From Steinernema hermaphroditum (lineage: Eukaryota; Nematoda; Chromadorea; Rhabditida; Steinernematidae), in assembly GCA_030435675.1 (NCBI GenBank), contig CM059623.1, positions 13,238,092 through 13,302,091 on the forward strand: DNA of 64,000 nt, given 5' to 3'. The translations under genes and the position numbers were made by a program. Positions 49,901 to 61,900 of this stretch are shown here, one piece after another. The notes under the pieces were generated by a model that ran no database searches, was not told the origin of the DNA, and worked only from the letters and a program-made list of their open reading frames with translations. Each line of letters begins with the position of its first letter. The first letter of the stretch is position 1.

Positions 49901-52900
49901 TCAGCATTGTCCGGATACCCCAATCTGACCCGAAACATTCAGGAATCCGAAAACCCCGAACCCAACTCAGACCGTATTCTTAGGTTCGACGCTACCAAAA
50001 ATTCATGATATCTCTATTGCATGCTCAACGACCTCACCGTCTCGCGAAGTAGCTTTACTAACGCTGTGGCAAGAATCGTAAATTTCAGCTTGTATAACCT
50101 AGATGAGCCGACGTTGAACTGAGCGTTAAGGGAAAAAGGAAAAAAAAAGGGATTTGAAGCCGGAACAGTATGGTAATATTAGAGTGTGTTCGATTTACAA
50201 AAATGTAAAGAAAACATTACGGAATTATGTGAATAATGATGTCATTTCCAGCTTAAATGCAAGCTCAGAAGCGTCCGCTGTGCCGCAAATGACGTTCCAT
50301 TACCAGATTTGCCGATTCCCAGATGCCCCGTGAAGTGTGCCATCTACGACCGGTTCGACATCACCGCCACGCCAGGGATGAAGTCGTCTGCCAGATATCC
50401 TCTGTTTGTCTATTTTCGGTGTCGCGCAATGCATAATGCCTTTGATTCGCGAAATAAAGTCGTGAAATATGACATCTATGCCCCTGTAACTGGAAACAAA
50501 AAATGATGCTCTATATGTACGTTAAAAACGAGCTCAACAGAAGCCATTAGGCAACGCACTAAAACGCTAGCACGGGTATGGAGTGTTTCCACAAAAATGT
50601 ACTGAAAATATTTGTTACACTACGAATTATATTGTGAACTCATCCTATTGTATCCGATGAATCGCTTCACACCAAAATAACCGACAATCAAAAATGAAGC
50701 TCTATACGTCAAAAACGAGCTGAACAGAAGCCATTAGGCAACACTCTAAAACGCAACACCTGGCGACCCAAAGCAACAGTCTCGGCCGCGCGCACCAGAC
50801 TGTCCACTTTCTGTTTGTCACCTGTCCGACGGCTCCTTCCCCTATCGGTCGCCTGCGCCTCAGCCTCCCTCACACAGCAGTCAATTAATCCGGGCAGGTG
50901 CTACTCGCGAGAGAATCGCGTATTGCAGTGATGCTTCACTCTCAATCTCAAGTGCAAACAACGCGTGTGCGACAACCGCAACCTATAACTACCTCGACGT
51001 GGGTGGTCCTATCAAGCGAGGGTTGATGCAAAGCAGCGACATCGAGCCAAACGAGCGACGTTTACCCAAAGAAGCAAACTTTTGGCGCATCGTCGACTCT
51101 CGCAATATCGAAAGCGCCTTTCGTCCCGGGAGCCAAGTGATATTTTGGCGTTTTCTACTGGTAAATGCAGGCGGTTCTAGAAGGAAAGCGAAGTAAAACG
51201 ACTCACCCAAAGAGACGTGCCGAGAGGTTCGGGGAGTTGGTGACGGATGTGTTCGTTGGTGTCGAAGTTCGAGAGCTTGAGTGGTATTGTCGTCCCGAAG
51301 GTGGCAAGCCCGAGAAGGTGCTTCTGGCGCTTCTTCCACGACTTCGTTCGAAGACTCTCTCAACGCGTGGTTTTTGTCGCATCTCTTCGATCGTTTGGTA
51401 CTCCGTTCGTCCACTAGAACACGACATTACTAATCGGAAATGACTTTTTCTTATGATTCCCCAACAGGTTAATTAGTGTGCGAACATTACCGGTGATTTC
51501 TTTGCAAGTCGAAAGAGGGCGACTCACTTCGGTCGCCTCCTCCCGCCACACAGGAGAAGAGACCTCTCATTGACTGCCTTAAGTGAGTTCAAGAGCTCCT
51601 TGAAATGTACATCTTCTTTTTCAACCCGTGTGAATAGAATAGGAAAAGAATAGAAGTGCTTCTGAAAAAAGACTCAGGTGGTTGGTGTCCGCAACCGGCA
51701 AAGCAACGCAGTTGATTGATGTCGAAGAACAAAAATTACATGAACCAAACATTTAAAATGACGCAAAGATAAAAAATTACAAAACAGTCCTATGCGAGCT
51801 CTAAAACTAATAAAATAGAAAGCTTGAAGATCAAAAATAGGTTGTTCTTTAAGTAAGTAGATGCTACCGATCTATACACTATATTGCCAGCTAGCTTCTC
51901 CGTGCAATAACGGAATAAAACACCAGAGTAGGTTGTTCCATGCGGGCTTCATAAGTAGCAACGCTAAGAGATACCAACAACCAAATAGACTTGAGACGCA
52001 AAAATATGGTCAAACGATAAAACTCTTGATGCGGATTGTGATGGGACCACGGCTTTCGGATGTTCCGATCCCCTCCGGAAGAAAACTATGACTACGCTAA
52101 TTGACTATGCGTCAGCAACCGGAAAAACTGTGTAACTGATGCACATCCGATCGAGAGGAAGAACTAAAATTAAAAGAATCCAACACACAAGGATTAAAAA
52201 AAGTTGCGAGCTAGGTGTTCTATGCGAGTTCTAAAAGGAATAAAATTCAAACGTTAAGCAGGACAAAAAGTAGTGATGATTTGTTATACTTAATGTCTGT
52301 GTTCAGAGACTGATAGCATATACTAAAACGCGCATCACTAAACTGTTGCTGCATAAAGATATTCAAAGAGAAAACGTCTTCTTTTCTTCAAGTACTTTAG
52401 TTTCTGTTTTAGACGATCTAAGTCTACTTTATAGACTCCTGATAAGATGTAAAAAAAATCGGTTTTGTGATTGCATCTGCGCACAGATAGAAGATTTAAA
52501 TCGAAAATCAAAAATATACTCGTAAATCAATGGTGCGTGAGCAAAAAGCAACATTATCGTGAACTTTTAGTAAATATTCCAACACAGGGTCGAATACTGC
52601 GTAACAAAATACAGATACAGCTGATAGGAGTCAAACATGTAAGCGCTTGGATCGTCACGAAGCTATAGGTAAACTGCAAGTGAATTCTGCAAAGGTACTG
52701 TACTGAGCGTCTTCGCTCATATACGTTTATGAAAGAGACGTTTAATTTTTGAACACACCAAACGAGTGTCGATTAGGCCATGACTTAGTTGAGGTAATAC
52801 GTATAATAAAAACAAAATTGTGAGTGAGTTATCTACTTATCGATCGACAGCGCTATCACTGTTTACGGGCTGCCGATTGTTGACGTGATAACTACTGTAC

Positions 52901-55900
52901 AACACCATTATTTACGATTACATCTCCATTGTTCGTTTACAGGTCTTTTGGTCAAAACTTTTCCATACCAATTCCATGCTGTTTCATTTGAAATTATGCT
53001 AGCAAAGAGTCATTGGATGCATGTCAAGTTCAATCACCATCGAGCGTCCGACTAAATATTACGTCAGCACATACGTGGACAACATTTTAATGCAAAAATG
53101 AACGACGTTAGCTATGAAAAAGGCAGCCGTATATTGGGTTGGTAAGTTGAAAATGCACCATTTTTAAAAATGAATCCTTATTGTTGCAAAGGCACAGATT
53201 TCAATGGGTGTATTCACCACTTAAGTACTCAGCCTCTGTACACTTTCTGGCGAGAAGTCTGGCCATTTCACTGCAGAACAGGAGAGATTCCGGGTCGAAA
53301 AGTTCCATTTTGTCCGTTTTTGACCTCATTGCAAACTTTGGCTCAATTTATTCGTTGATGTTTCCGACAGTACCGCACAAGTAGGTACCCGATAGAGCTG
53401 TGGGAGACCTACATGCATAACAAGTACCTGAGTCCCAGCTGAAGATGAGCAGCAGTTTTGTGTGCAATCAAAAATATCAAACATTCATGCTCCTGCTGGA
53501 TCTGCTGAAATCCCAAAACCAGTTACTAGTTCTTGCCTTATCTTGAATAAGAGAACGAGGTTTTTCTAGATGTTAGTCGCAAACTATAGCTGAGAGATTG
53601 CTCTATCCTATAAATACGTTTCAGCCCCGTGCTTCTATAATATCGCATATAAGACAGTGCAGCATTACTTTTCAACCTGGTTCTGACCGCAGCACAATAG
53701 TTGACTTCTCTTCCTTATCCATACCCTCAAGTAGTTCTGGGGATCATATGGCTAGAACCCCCTTGAACTCAAGAGTCACGAAAAATAAAGGAAAAGATTT
53801 TTACTTAGAAATACAAATAAAAGCAGGGGTCAATGAGTTGCGATGGCGGATCAAGGGCTCGGAGAGTCGTGAGAAATCGGAGTTCCCGATTTCCACTTGT
53901 AGCCAAAGGCATCGGAGCATCAGCCACTATGGCATTGAAGCACCCTAGCTGGCCGTCCATGTTGTCTGTACACCCCCAGCTGGAGTTTGTTAAATCAACA
54001 AAAAGTTTAACTACTTTCGGGTCAAGTGCTTTATGGGCAAATTTTTTATCTTCTTGGAATTTGTTCTCACTGTGACATTGCAAGAAGAGATCAGCGTGTG
54101 CGCTTGGAAGCTAAGCTCCTGCTGTATGCGCAGCTAAGACAGCATACCGCCTTTCAAATAAATAGTCCCTCGGAGAGGTTGTCGAAGGTTCGGTGTTTCG
54201 GATGCCCAGGTGGTGCTTCGCGGACCATGAATATAAAAGGATTCAAAGAAAGCGGAGGGCATGCAGGTGGGGCATCGGAGCGTACCGACTGGAAAGTCAA
54301 CCAATCGCCCATACGAACGCACTATTCCATCTGATCCAAGGATCACACAGTGCGAAAATCGACGCGAATCAAAAATGGTGCATTTTCAACTTACCAACCC
54401 AATAGATAGCAAAGATTTGTTTGTGTGACGAACCAAGCAAATATTTCGTGCGTCTTATCAATCGAACGGATCAATGCTGGCTTCTCTGTTTAGAAGATAA
54501 TCAAAATATATGTTTACAGTGTTCCACGATTTACACAAGATGTTACGCTTCACTACTGATTACGGCATATTTTACACAAAGTTCCCGAGCCTGTTTATGT
54601 TATTTATACGACCTAGAAAGACAGAGATCAAATGGTTTGAGTTTCTCCTTGCAAGCGAGAGGCCAAAAATGGTATGCCGTTAGTGAGATATGTTATTAAA
54701 AACACAATTGAGCATAAAGTTTTACAACAAATTTGAATACAAATAGACGCATTTTTGCGTCGAGAGTGAAGAACCGTAGAACAGAATGTGGCGTCAAAAC
54801 ACCACTTTTCTTGGAATGTAAACGTAAAAAGTGCTTTGTCAAATAGCAAACAGAGAAGTAATGTCTGCAGTCAGTGAATCATTATATGATAAAATCAATC
54901 ACAATCAGTACAAGTGCTAACCCTAACAGATCGATTGTATATTCATTACACGTCCTAAATGATGAACTCACTCGTATCGCGGTGGCGAGCGGTCGGTCCC
55001 TCCGGTCGCTCTCTGAGCGCCCGGTTGGTCAGACAGCAAACCCTGCGGCAGTTGTGAGTTTTCCGGCTTTCAGAGGGAATTGGGACACCCGGAAGCCGTA
55101 GTCCCACCACCGCTGACAACAAGATGTCCGACGCCAGAAATCCGGCTGCGTGCGATGTCATCCCGAAGGTCGCTGACGCTCTGAGGACGCCACCACCGAC
55201 GAAAACGCAACTTCTGGACCAGGGACTCATTTTTTCGAAGCATATGCGAGCTCAGAAGCCTCCGCTGTGCCGCAAACGCCCGAGAAGAAGAAGTTTCACC
55301 GCCATTTCCGGAGATGCGCGATTCCCAGATGCCCCGTGAAGCGCGCCGTCTACGACCGGTTCGACATCAACACCACGCCAGGAATGAAGCCGTCTACAAG
55401 TGATATCTCTGTTGTCTATTTTCGGTGTCATGCAAGGCGTAACGCCTTTGATTCATGAAGTAAAGTAAAGTAAAAGTAAAGTCCTAAATGATCTCAGGAG
55501 AAAAAAGAAAGAAAACACAGAAAACGAAGTAAAATGAACGTAAAAAAGAAGCGCCATATGTCATGGTACAAAAATGCTCTTCAGGTACTGCAGCTACGTT
55601 GTTTCAACACACACTAATGCACTGATATACCATACCATGCAATTGGTCCCGCAGACATGGTTACAGTAGATCGTGCTATGCGACCATTCACAAAGTTGCC
55701 TCTCTTGAGCTTACAAAAATAGGTGATGTGGAGTATACTAGGCACAAATTACTGCCTACTTTGACCCATTCTCCCGAAGTCGCAAAGAGTTTTTCATGTT
55801 GAACTCGACGTATTTCTGGTTCCAGCTTAGGCTCTACATGCCGATTCAAAGTTTTGGGTGAGCGCAGCGATTGCGCATTCGACTAGGCAATCTTCAAGCG

Positions 55901-58900
55901 TAGGATACGACTTAGACCTAACGAATTAAGGACAATTACGCGTAATTTATTTATGTCCAAAAATTAACATACTCCACACATGTAACATAACGTTTTTTAT
56001 TGCTTTATGGATTCTACATCACTTTCTGTGTTTGGCTGCCTAAGCCTGTTTGCGTCAGTTATTCGGAGATTTGGCCGGCGTGTAGCAAGCAGCTTGTGCA
56101 AGTTTTGCCCCAAAAAGGATTGTGGTAACGACCGTTGTTATAAGACATTTGCAGCAAAAAAAACTAGCTCCTTTTTCTTCGTGCCTAATGGTATATGCAA
56201 AGTTTGAAAACAGTTTAATTGATGGCATGCGAAGTGGGCAGATGTAAGTGAATAATTATCACAAATGCGTGATTACAGTTCAAACAACCTACCCCCTCAC
56301 CGTAAATGTAAGAGAGAATCCAAGTTCAAGTCCAGGTTCAGTTCATATCATGCTAGATGATAATTCGTATTCAAAAATCTAACAGATATTTCATTTTGAT
56401 GAAAAAAGACATCTATATCGCATATATCGCGTATACCGAAAAAATACTTTGTTGAAACACACTGAAAGAGAGATACGAAGAATTTAAAAAATCAGTGTCA
56501 GCACCCAGTAGACAACGTTTAGAATCCTTATGCTAGCAAAGTCCCATTTCCATGCACATCTATCTATTGTCACATTACAACAACACGGAAATTACATTTC
56601 TTCGCGAACAAAAACATCGCCTTCCTTCGCATAAGGAACGCGCAGTCTCGAGGTCGCTGTAATCGACTTCGAATCATATGGTCTTGAGAGTCGCTGACGG
56701 AGGAGGCGAAACGTCGGACCGGCTGGCAACGGCAGAAAAAGGGCGCGCCGTTGGAGAATCGCCCCAAAACGTCGTCGATCGATCGATTCGCGAAGGAACG
56801 CACTGTCTCGTAGACGTCTGATTGAGACAAGAGACAAGCGATAGGGGACGGCGGCGGCTGGCTCCGAAAGGAGATCAAAAGGCACAGAGCGGAGTGGCTC
56901 GCTGGGCACTTGAGATGGCGAGGGGGCACTTGAAAGGACCTTGTGCAACATGTCAGTGATGTATGGGAAAAAAGAAGCGCAGAATTCCACAAGCCGTTCG
57001 TATTGACAGCTACTGATATATGTGTTTTTGTAGCCACGTCATGACTATGAAACGTTCGCAAAATTTATGGCGTTCCTTTGTGACTTCGCCATGGGTGTCC
57101 GCAAGCCATGATAGCCCTTAACACCATCAAAACAAAAGAGATAAAATGGATATATATCGGAACTTTTCCAAAAATTCACCAAACGTTAAGTGTTTTACAA
57201 TTACATGAATTAAATCATCCACACCCTTAACATTGGATAGCCTATATATTTTATAAGTTTCACCGATGTAAAATGCTGTGGACAGTGAGCCCGATAATTG
57301 AGTGGCCGACATATATCAAGTTCTTCTAAGACTGTAAAATGGGGCGCCTGAATTCAAGGTTTCATAGCAAGAACAACACGAGTTTCACCATACGCCTCGT
57401 ATGGACAGATAGCTATTTACATTGATCCAAGAGGGAGCTCAGGTGTTCTGCGGTAGGCAAAAATGTAATATACCTGATACGACAAATAGCGATTTGCCGG
57501 GCTCACATCTAGGTCTACGGTCCAAATCGCGTTCAAATTTGGCGTTGGCGTTGACTTTCGAGAATTCGAGCTTGTTCCCCGATGATTGAACAAAAATTCA
57601 CACTTAAAGGCGACATTTACATAGGTAAACATCGGACTTAGTGTATATAAATGAGTGCATCTGAATGATGTTTTGAATTCGAGGCTTCCTACTTTCCAAA
57701 TCATACGACCACACGAAATGTACCTTGATCGAAAAAATGATCAATGATCAAAAATGGAAAACATATTCAAACGGAAAAACGGAAAAATCTAATCAAAATC
57801 AGGCATCAAATGACGAAGAATTTACACGACTATACTGCAACAAAATCACAACCTACTTTAACCAGTCTTTCTTTCACGCATAGAAATATTTCACAAAATA
57901 GAAAACTGTGCATCATAAATGAGGCAGCAAATGTCAAGTGTACAAGCCCGAATCTACCAGGATGCACAAATTCACGGCCTACCTTACCAGCCTGTCAAAC
58001 AACTTTTCTTACCATGTAAACATATGGAACACACTACTCCTATCTCTTCGCCTCACCAGATCGATACAGCAAACAGGTTAATCCCACCCGCCTCAAAGAT
58101 AATCCTATCCGCTTATCCCATTGACATACCTGTATCGGAATCTGCTTCCCATCAGATTGAACAGCTTCTTTGGCGGTGCTGCTGGTGGTGCGATCAGTCG
58201 AAAAAACGTGTGGTGTTCGATGCAGGACTTCCACAGCATTTTGCAGCTTTGTTGGCAGATGGCGTTGAAGATCAGGATCGTATCCACCGCATTGGCCTGT
58301 AAAATCTTGCTTTATCCTATGAGGATCCTCATCACCTACATTATGCTCAAAGTTTCTTATCTGCACGTAAAACTGCTTCCTTTTAAAGCTGAGTTTCATG
58401 ATCCAGGACCATGGAAAGCTGTGCTTCTTCTCGGTGCCTTGGAATATACTCATTCCATAGGAGCTCACACCTATTCGAATGGGCTTATCGTCGCCGTCCT
58501 AAAAGAAAGTTTTTGATATCTGGAGAGCAAAAATCTCTCAATTCACCTTCGCCTCGTGCCAGTGCATCCCATATGTTTCAAGTGACTTGGCAAAGTTCAA
58601 AAAATTGAACTCCGCCACGGCCGGTGTTTCACCTATCCTCAACTTGTGCAGTTCCTTCATGTGGCCGGTAAGAGAGCGAGTTTGATTGGGCAGCATGTCC
58701 AAATGGTCGAGGTAGTGTTCGTCGTGTTCATATTCTGTATAATCGCCGAACTCAGCTGAAAATATATGATATGTTATTATGGCAAGTGCTATGTAATGAG
58801 TCAAGGTTCAGACACAAAAATAAGTAAGGGGCCAGACTATGTTATGTAAGGCACGTGCCCCAGACGCAGAAATAAACTGATGTTGCAACAAAGCCACCGA

Positions 58901-61900
58901 AGGACAAAAATTGTTCATCAAGCACAGCTGAACATATAGAATAAGTTGCGTGCGAAATACTGCTGAACATAAAAAATTACTTTGATATCGCAATTGATTT
59001 AAAAGACTTATAATGCAACGATGGACACTCCCGTTACACACCTTGGAACCCTTTGGATAACAACAGAGAGGCACAAAACAACAGAATCGAGGAACATGAG
59101 TAACAGATGACGCAAAAATACAATTGAAACGTCATTTTTGTGCCTATCACCATGTACGAGTTTACGAGTCAATTACGAGTTTATTTCGTGAATCAAAGGC
59201 TTACGCCTTGCATGACACCGAATAATAGACAAACAGAGAAACAAAACTCGTTGTAGCCAGCTTCATCCCTGGCGCGGCGCTTATGGCGAACCGGTCGGAG
59301 ACGGCGCGCATCACGGGGCATCTGGGAGACGGCAAAACTTCGGAAATGGCAGTAGAACTTCTTCTTCTCGGGGCGTTTGCGGCACAGTGAAGGCTTTTGA
59401 GCTCCCATCTTCTTCGGAGAGATGAGTTCGTGGTCCGGGAATTGCGTCTTCGGTGGTCCTCAGAGCGTCGGCACCTTCAGGGTGACATCTCACGCAGCCG
59501 GATTCCTGGCGTCGGACATCTTGTTTGTCAGCGGTGGTGGGAGCCGGAAAACTCACAACCGCCACAGGGTTTACCATCAGACCAACCGGACACTCGGAGA
59601 GCGACCGGAGGGAGCGACCGCTCGCCACCGCGACACTCACCATGTAGAGATCAAAAATTGCATTTTCATTCACTCTTGACAGCACTTTTCAGAGCACCTT
59701 TCTGTAGAGTAAGAGCGCTTGATTGCGGAATCTCAAAGCTCTGGAAGTCCTGAAGTGTGAACGAAATGAGCCCAAAAACTAGTGTCCATCTCATCCTTTG
59801 ATCTGTTTCTCTGTTCGTCTGCGCGCTCTCACACGAGAAAGCACAAAAACAGTAATGCACTAATAACATTGAATACCCAACATTCGGCTCAATATTTCTC
59901 GAGCTCTAACCAAAAATCAACGGAGTTAGACCCAAAAACCAGAAAGGTGCTCAAAAATCGCTCTTTATAGCACTTTTCTGACCAGTGTCTGATTTCGAGC
60001 AAAAATTCATTCATGTTTAGAATCACTTACATGATTCCATGGACAAAGCATTAAAACGTTTTGCTAAAATGCGTTAACGTTTAATAATAAGTGAGTTTAA
60101 TAGGCAATAAGCGACAAGAAATGAACACACATCCAACACACAAAAAGGTTTATAATAACAATTGTCCAACTTTCGGCTTCTTGAATTTTTCCCAACGGAG
60201 CACGAAACAAAAACGAGAAAAGTATTTAGAGATCAAAAATTTGCTATATACAAAAGGTAGTTTAAGAAAGTACGACCTGAGACAAAAATTGTTTACTATG
60301 CTTGTCTTCGCCTGATCATTATCGCAGTTGGCCAAAAATTCCAGGTCAAAGGGTTCAAAATAGGATGACAAGTAATATAACCGATGCTATCAATAGGCTC
60401 TTATTCTGGCCACCCTTATTCTGGCTTCATGAACTATTTTTCATTTGGGCGTCATTGGTGATGAAAAATGAACTGTACAATTAGGACACGCAGACAAAAA
60501 TGACGGTAAAACACCGCTAGCCTACTTGCTAGAAACACGTTAAATAAAATTTCTGGACATTTGGAGACACCATGGTAGTGGTCCATTGGTGATTCCCACT
60601 TATTTTGACCATCACTCACAAAAGAGCCGGAAAGTACGATATTCAGAACTTCCGGATTCATTCGTGTTTATAATGACTTATATGGATCCAGGTATAAGTC
60701 ATTTTGTTATACCATAGACCCACCCCTCTCAAAAATAAGAAACTCACATTGAGCGGCGTAACTTCCCAACACAGCGGCAGTTTTCTCGGAACAGACAAGG
60801 CGCCCTTCCAGGATATCAGATCGGACTTGTAGGTAGAAATGATATCTAGTATATTCTTCTGACAGCTTGCTTGGATCGCTGACATAAAATTTTACCCGAA
60901 AAAAGAGGTTGTATGGTGGACCTGAAAACAGTGCCCTTGGTGATAGGCAAAAATGTGACCAAAACTCACAAGTCATTTGCTTTTTGATGGATTTTGTCGG
61001 CTCCAGCCATCGTTTCACTCCACAGGAGTTCGTGTTCAGAACGCAAAGGAATTGTAAACCGAAGAAGTCCCGTTCGACGAGTTCCAAATGGGCGTACACT
61101 TTGTCCAGAAGATCTTGGCCGACCGCATGGCGCTGAAAGATTCCTTTAATTGAACAGGGCGAGGAGCAAAAATGAACTCCACTTGGGACGCGTGGACAAA
61201 AATGACGGGAAAATACCGCTAGCCAACTTGCTAGAATCACGTAAAATAGAATTTCTGGACATTTGGAGACACCATGCGACAAGACTGGTGTTGCGTGCTA
61301 CTTGTCTGCGTGTTGTCTATGCTGTCTAGGCTAGCGACCGCTCTCCGTCTCTCCCATTCATATTGCTCCAGCCTTATGTTTGTGTTGCTTAGCGCGATTA
61401 TGTGCTTACGTGTTCGTGCCTTTTATTTGTTACGCGTTTTTGTATATAAAGGTTTAATTACCCAAGTTTGAGGTATCCCACTGGGTAGAGCATAACGCTC
61501 CCTCAATATTTGTTGTGACAAGACACAACAACTGGTGCTCACAGAATCGCCTATATTCAAGTCTAACCCAGTAAGATCACCTAGTCATCCCGAGCACATA
61601 GTACAAATGAACAGGTTTAACGGAAAATATACAAACACGCATCAATGGACCCGTCAGTTCTCCGTTGCTGTTTAAGGGTATGTTCATCTAGACTGCGCAA
61701 GAGTACACAAAATATATATTGTCCACTTAAGCGTGATACGAGAAATCCGCCCCGTTCTTTTCCGCTCTAAAACCACCTAGAGCGCAGAACCACGTAACCA
61801 CGTCAGCCTAGTAAAGTCTAAGGTTACGACAGAGCGAAGCGGGCCTTGCATTCATTTTTCTGCATAGGTAAATTACTGCCTTAGGCTCTAGCTTGGGTTC

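Larger units (their letters stand above)
35208..51206 (-). other. Phosphatase intron 7 (16.0 kb)
   Basis: A GT-AG interval of 15,999 bp between in-phase exons. It contains 35 sense-strand ATTTTTG motifs, all between 37.7 and 50.7 kb. It also has GC-rich islands, a foldback at 46.5 kb, short local duplications and a family A copy. No independent gene was convincingly found, although the islands contain frames that could be alternative first exons. Confidence 0.75.
51414..58129 (-). other. Phosphatase intron 6 (6.7 kb)
   Basis: Contains 16 sense-strand ATTTTTG motifs, a mariner-like element, a family A copy, degenerate repeats at 51.7-52.3 kb (tcctatgcgagctctaaaac and relatives) and a GC-rich block at 56.6-57.0 kb. 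Minus-strand frames at 57127-57312 and 57417-57704 look protein-like (for example [20 protein letters not shown]). They have no proven splice structure. Confidence 0.7.

Noticed and set aside
50989..51414. 141-codon minus-strand frame at the FERM-adjacent exon
   Set aside because: It is a shadow frame of the true exon 51207-51413, which reads [14 protein letters not shown] and splices in phase on both sides.
53160..54370. Short frames inside the mariner-like element as transposase
   Set aside because: None shows the D,D34D catalytic residues or other mariner landmarks; frames are short and on both strands.
57127..57704. Minus-strand frames that look protein-like inside intron 6
   Set aside because: One ends at a CAG/GTATAT donor followed by ATTTTTG, but no acceptor and phase consistent with a cassette exon, or with a separate gene, could be established.
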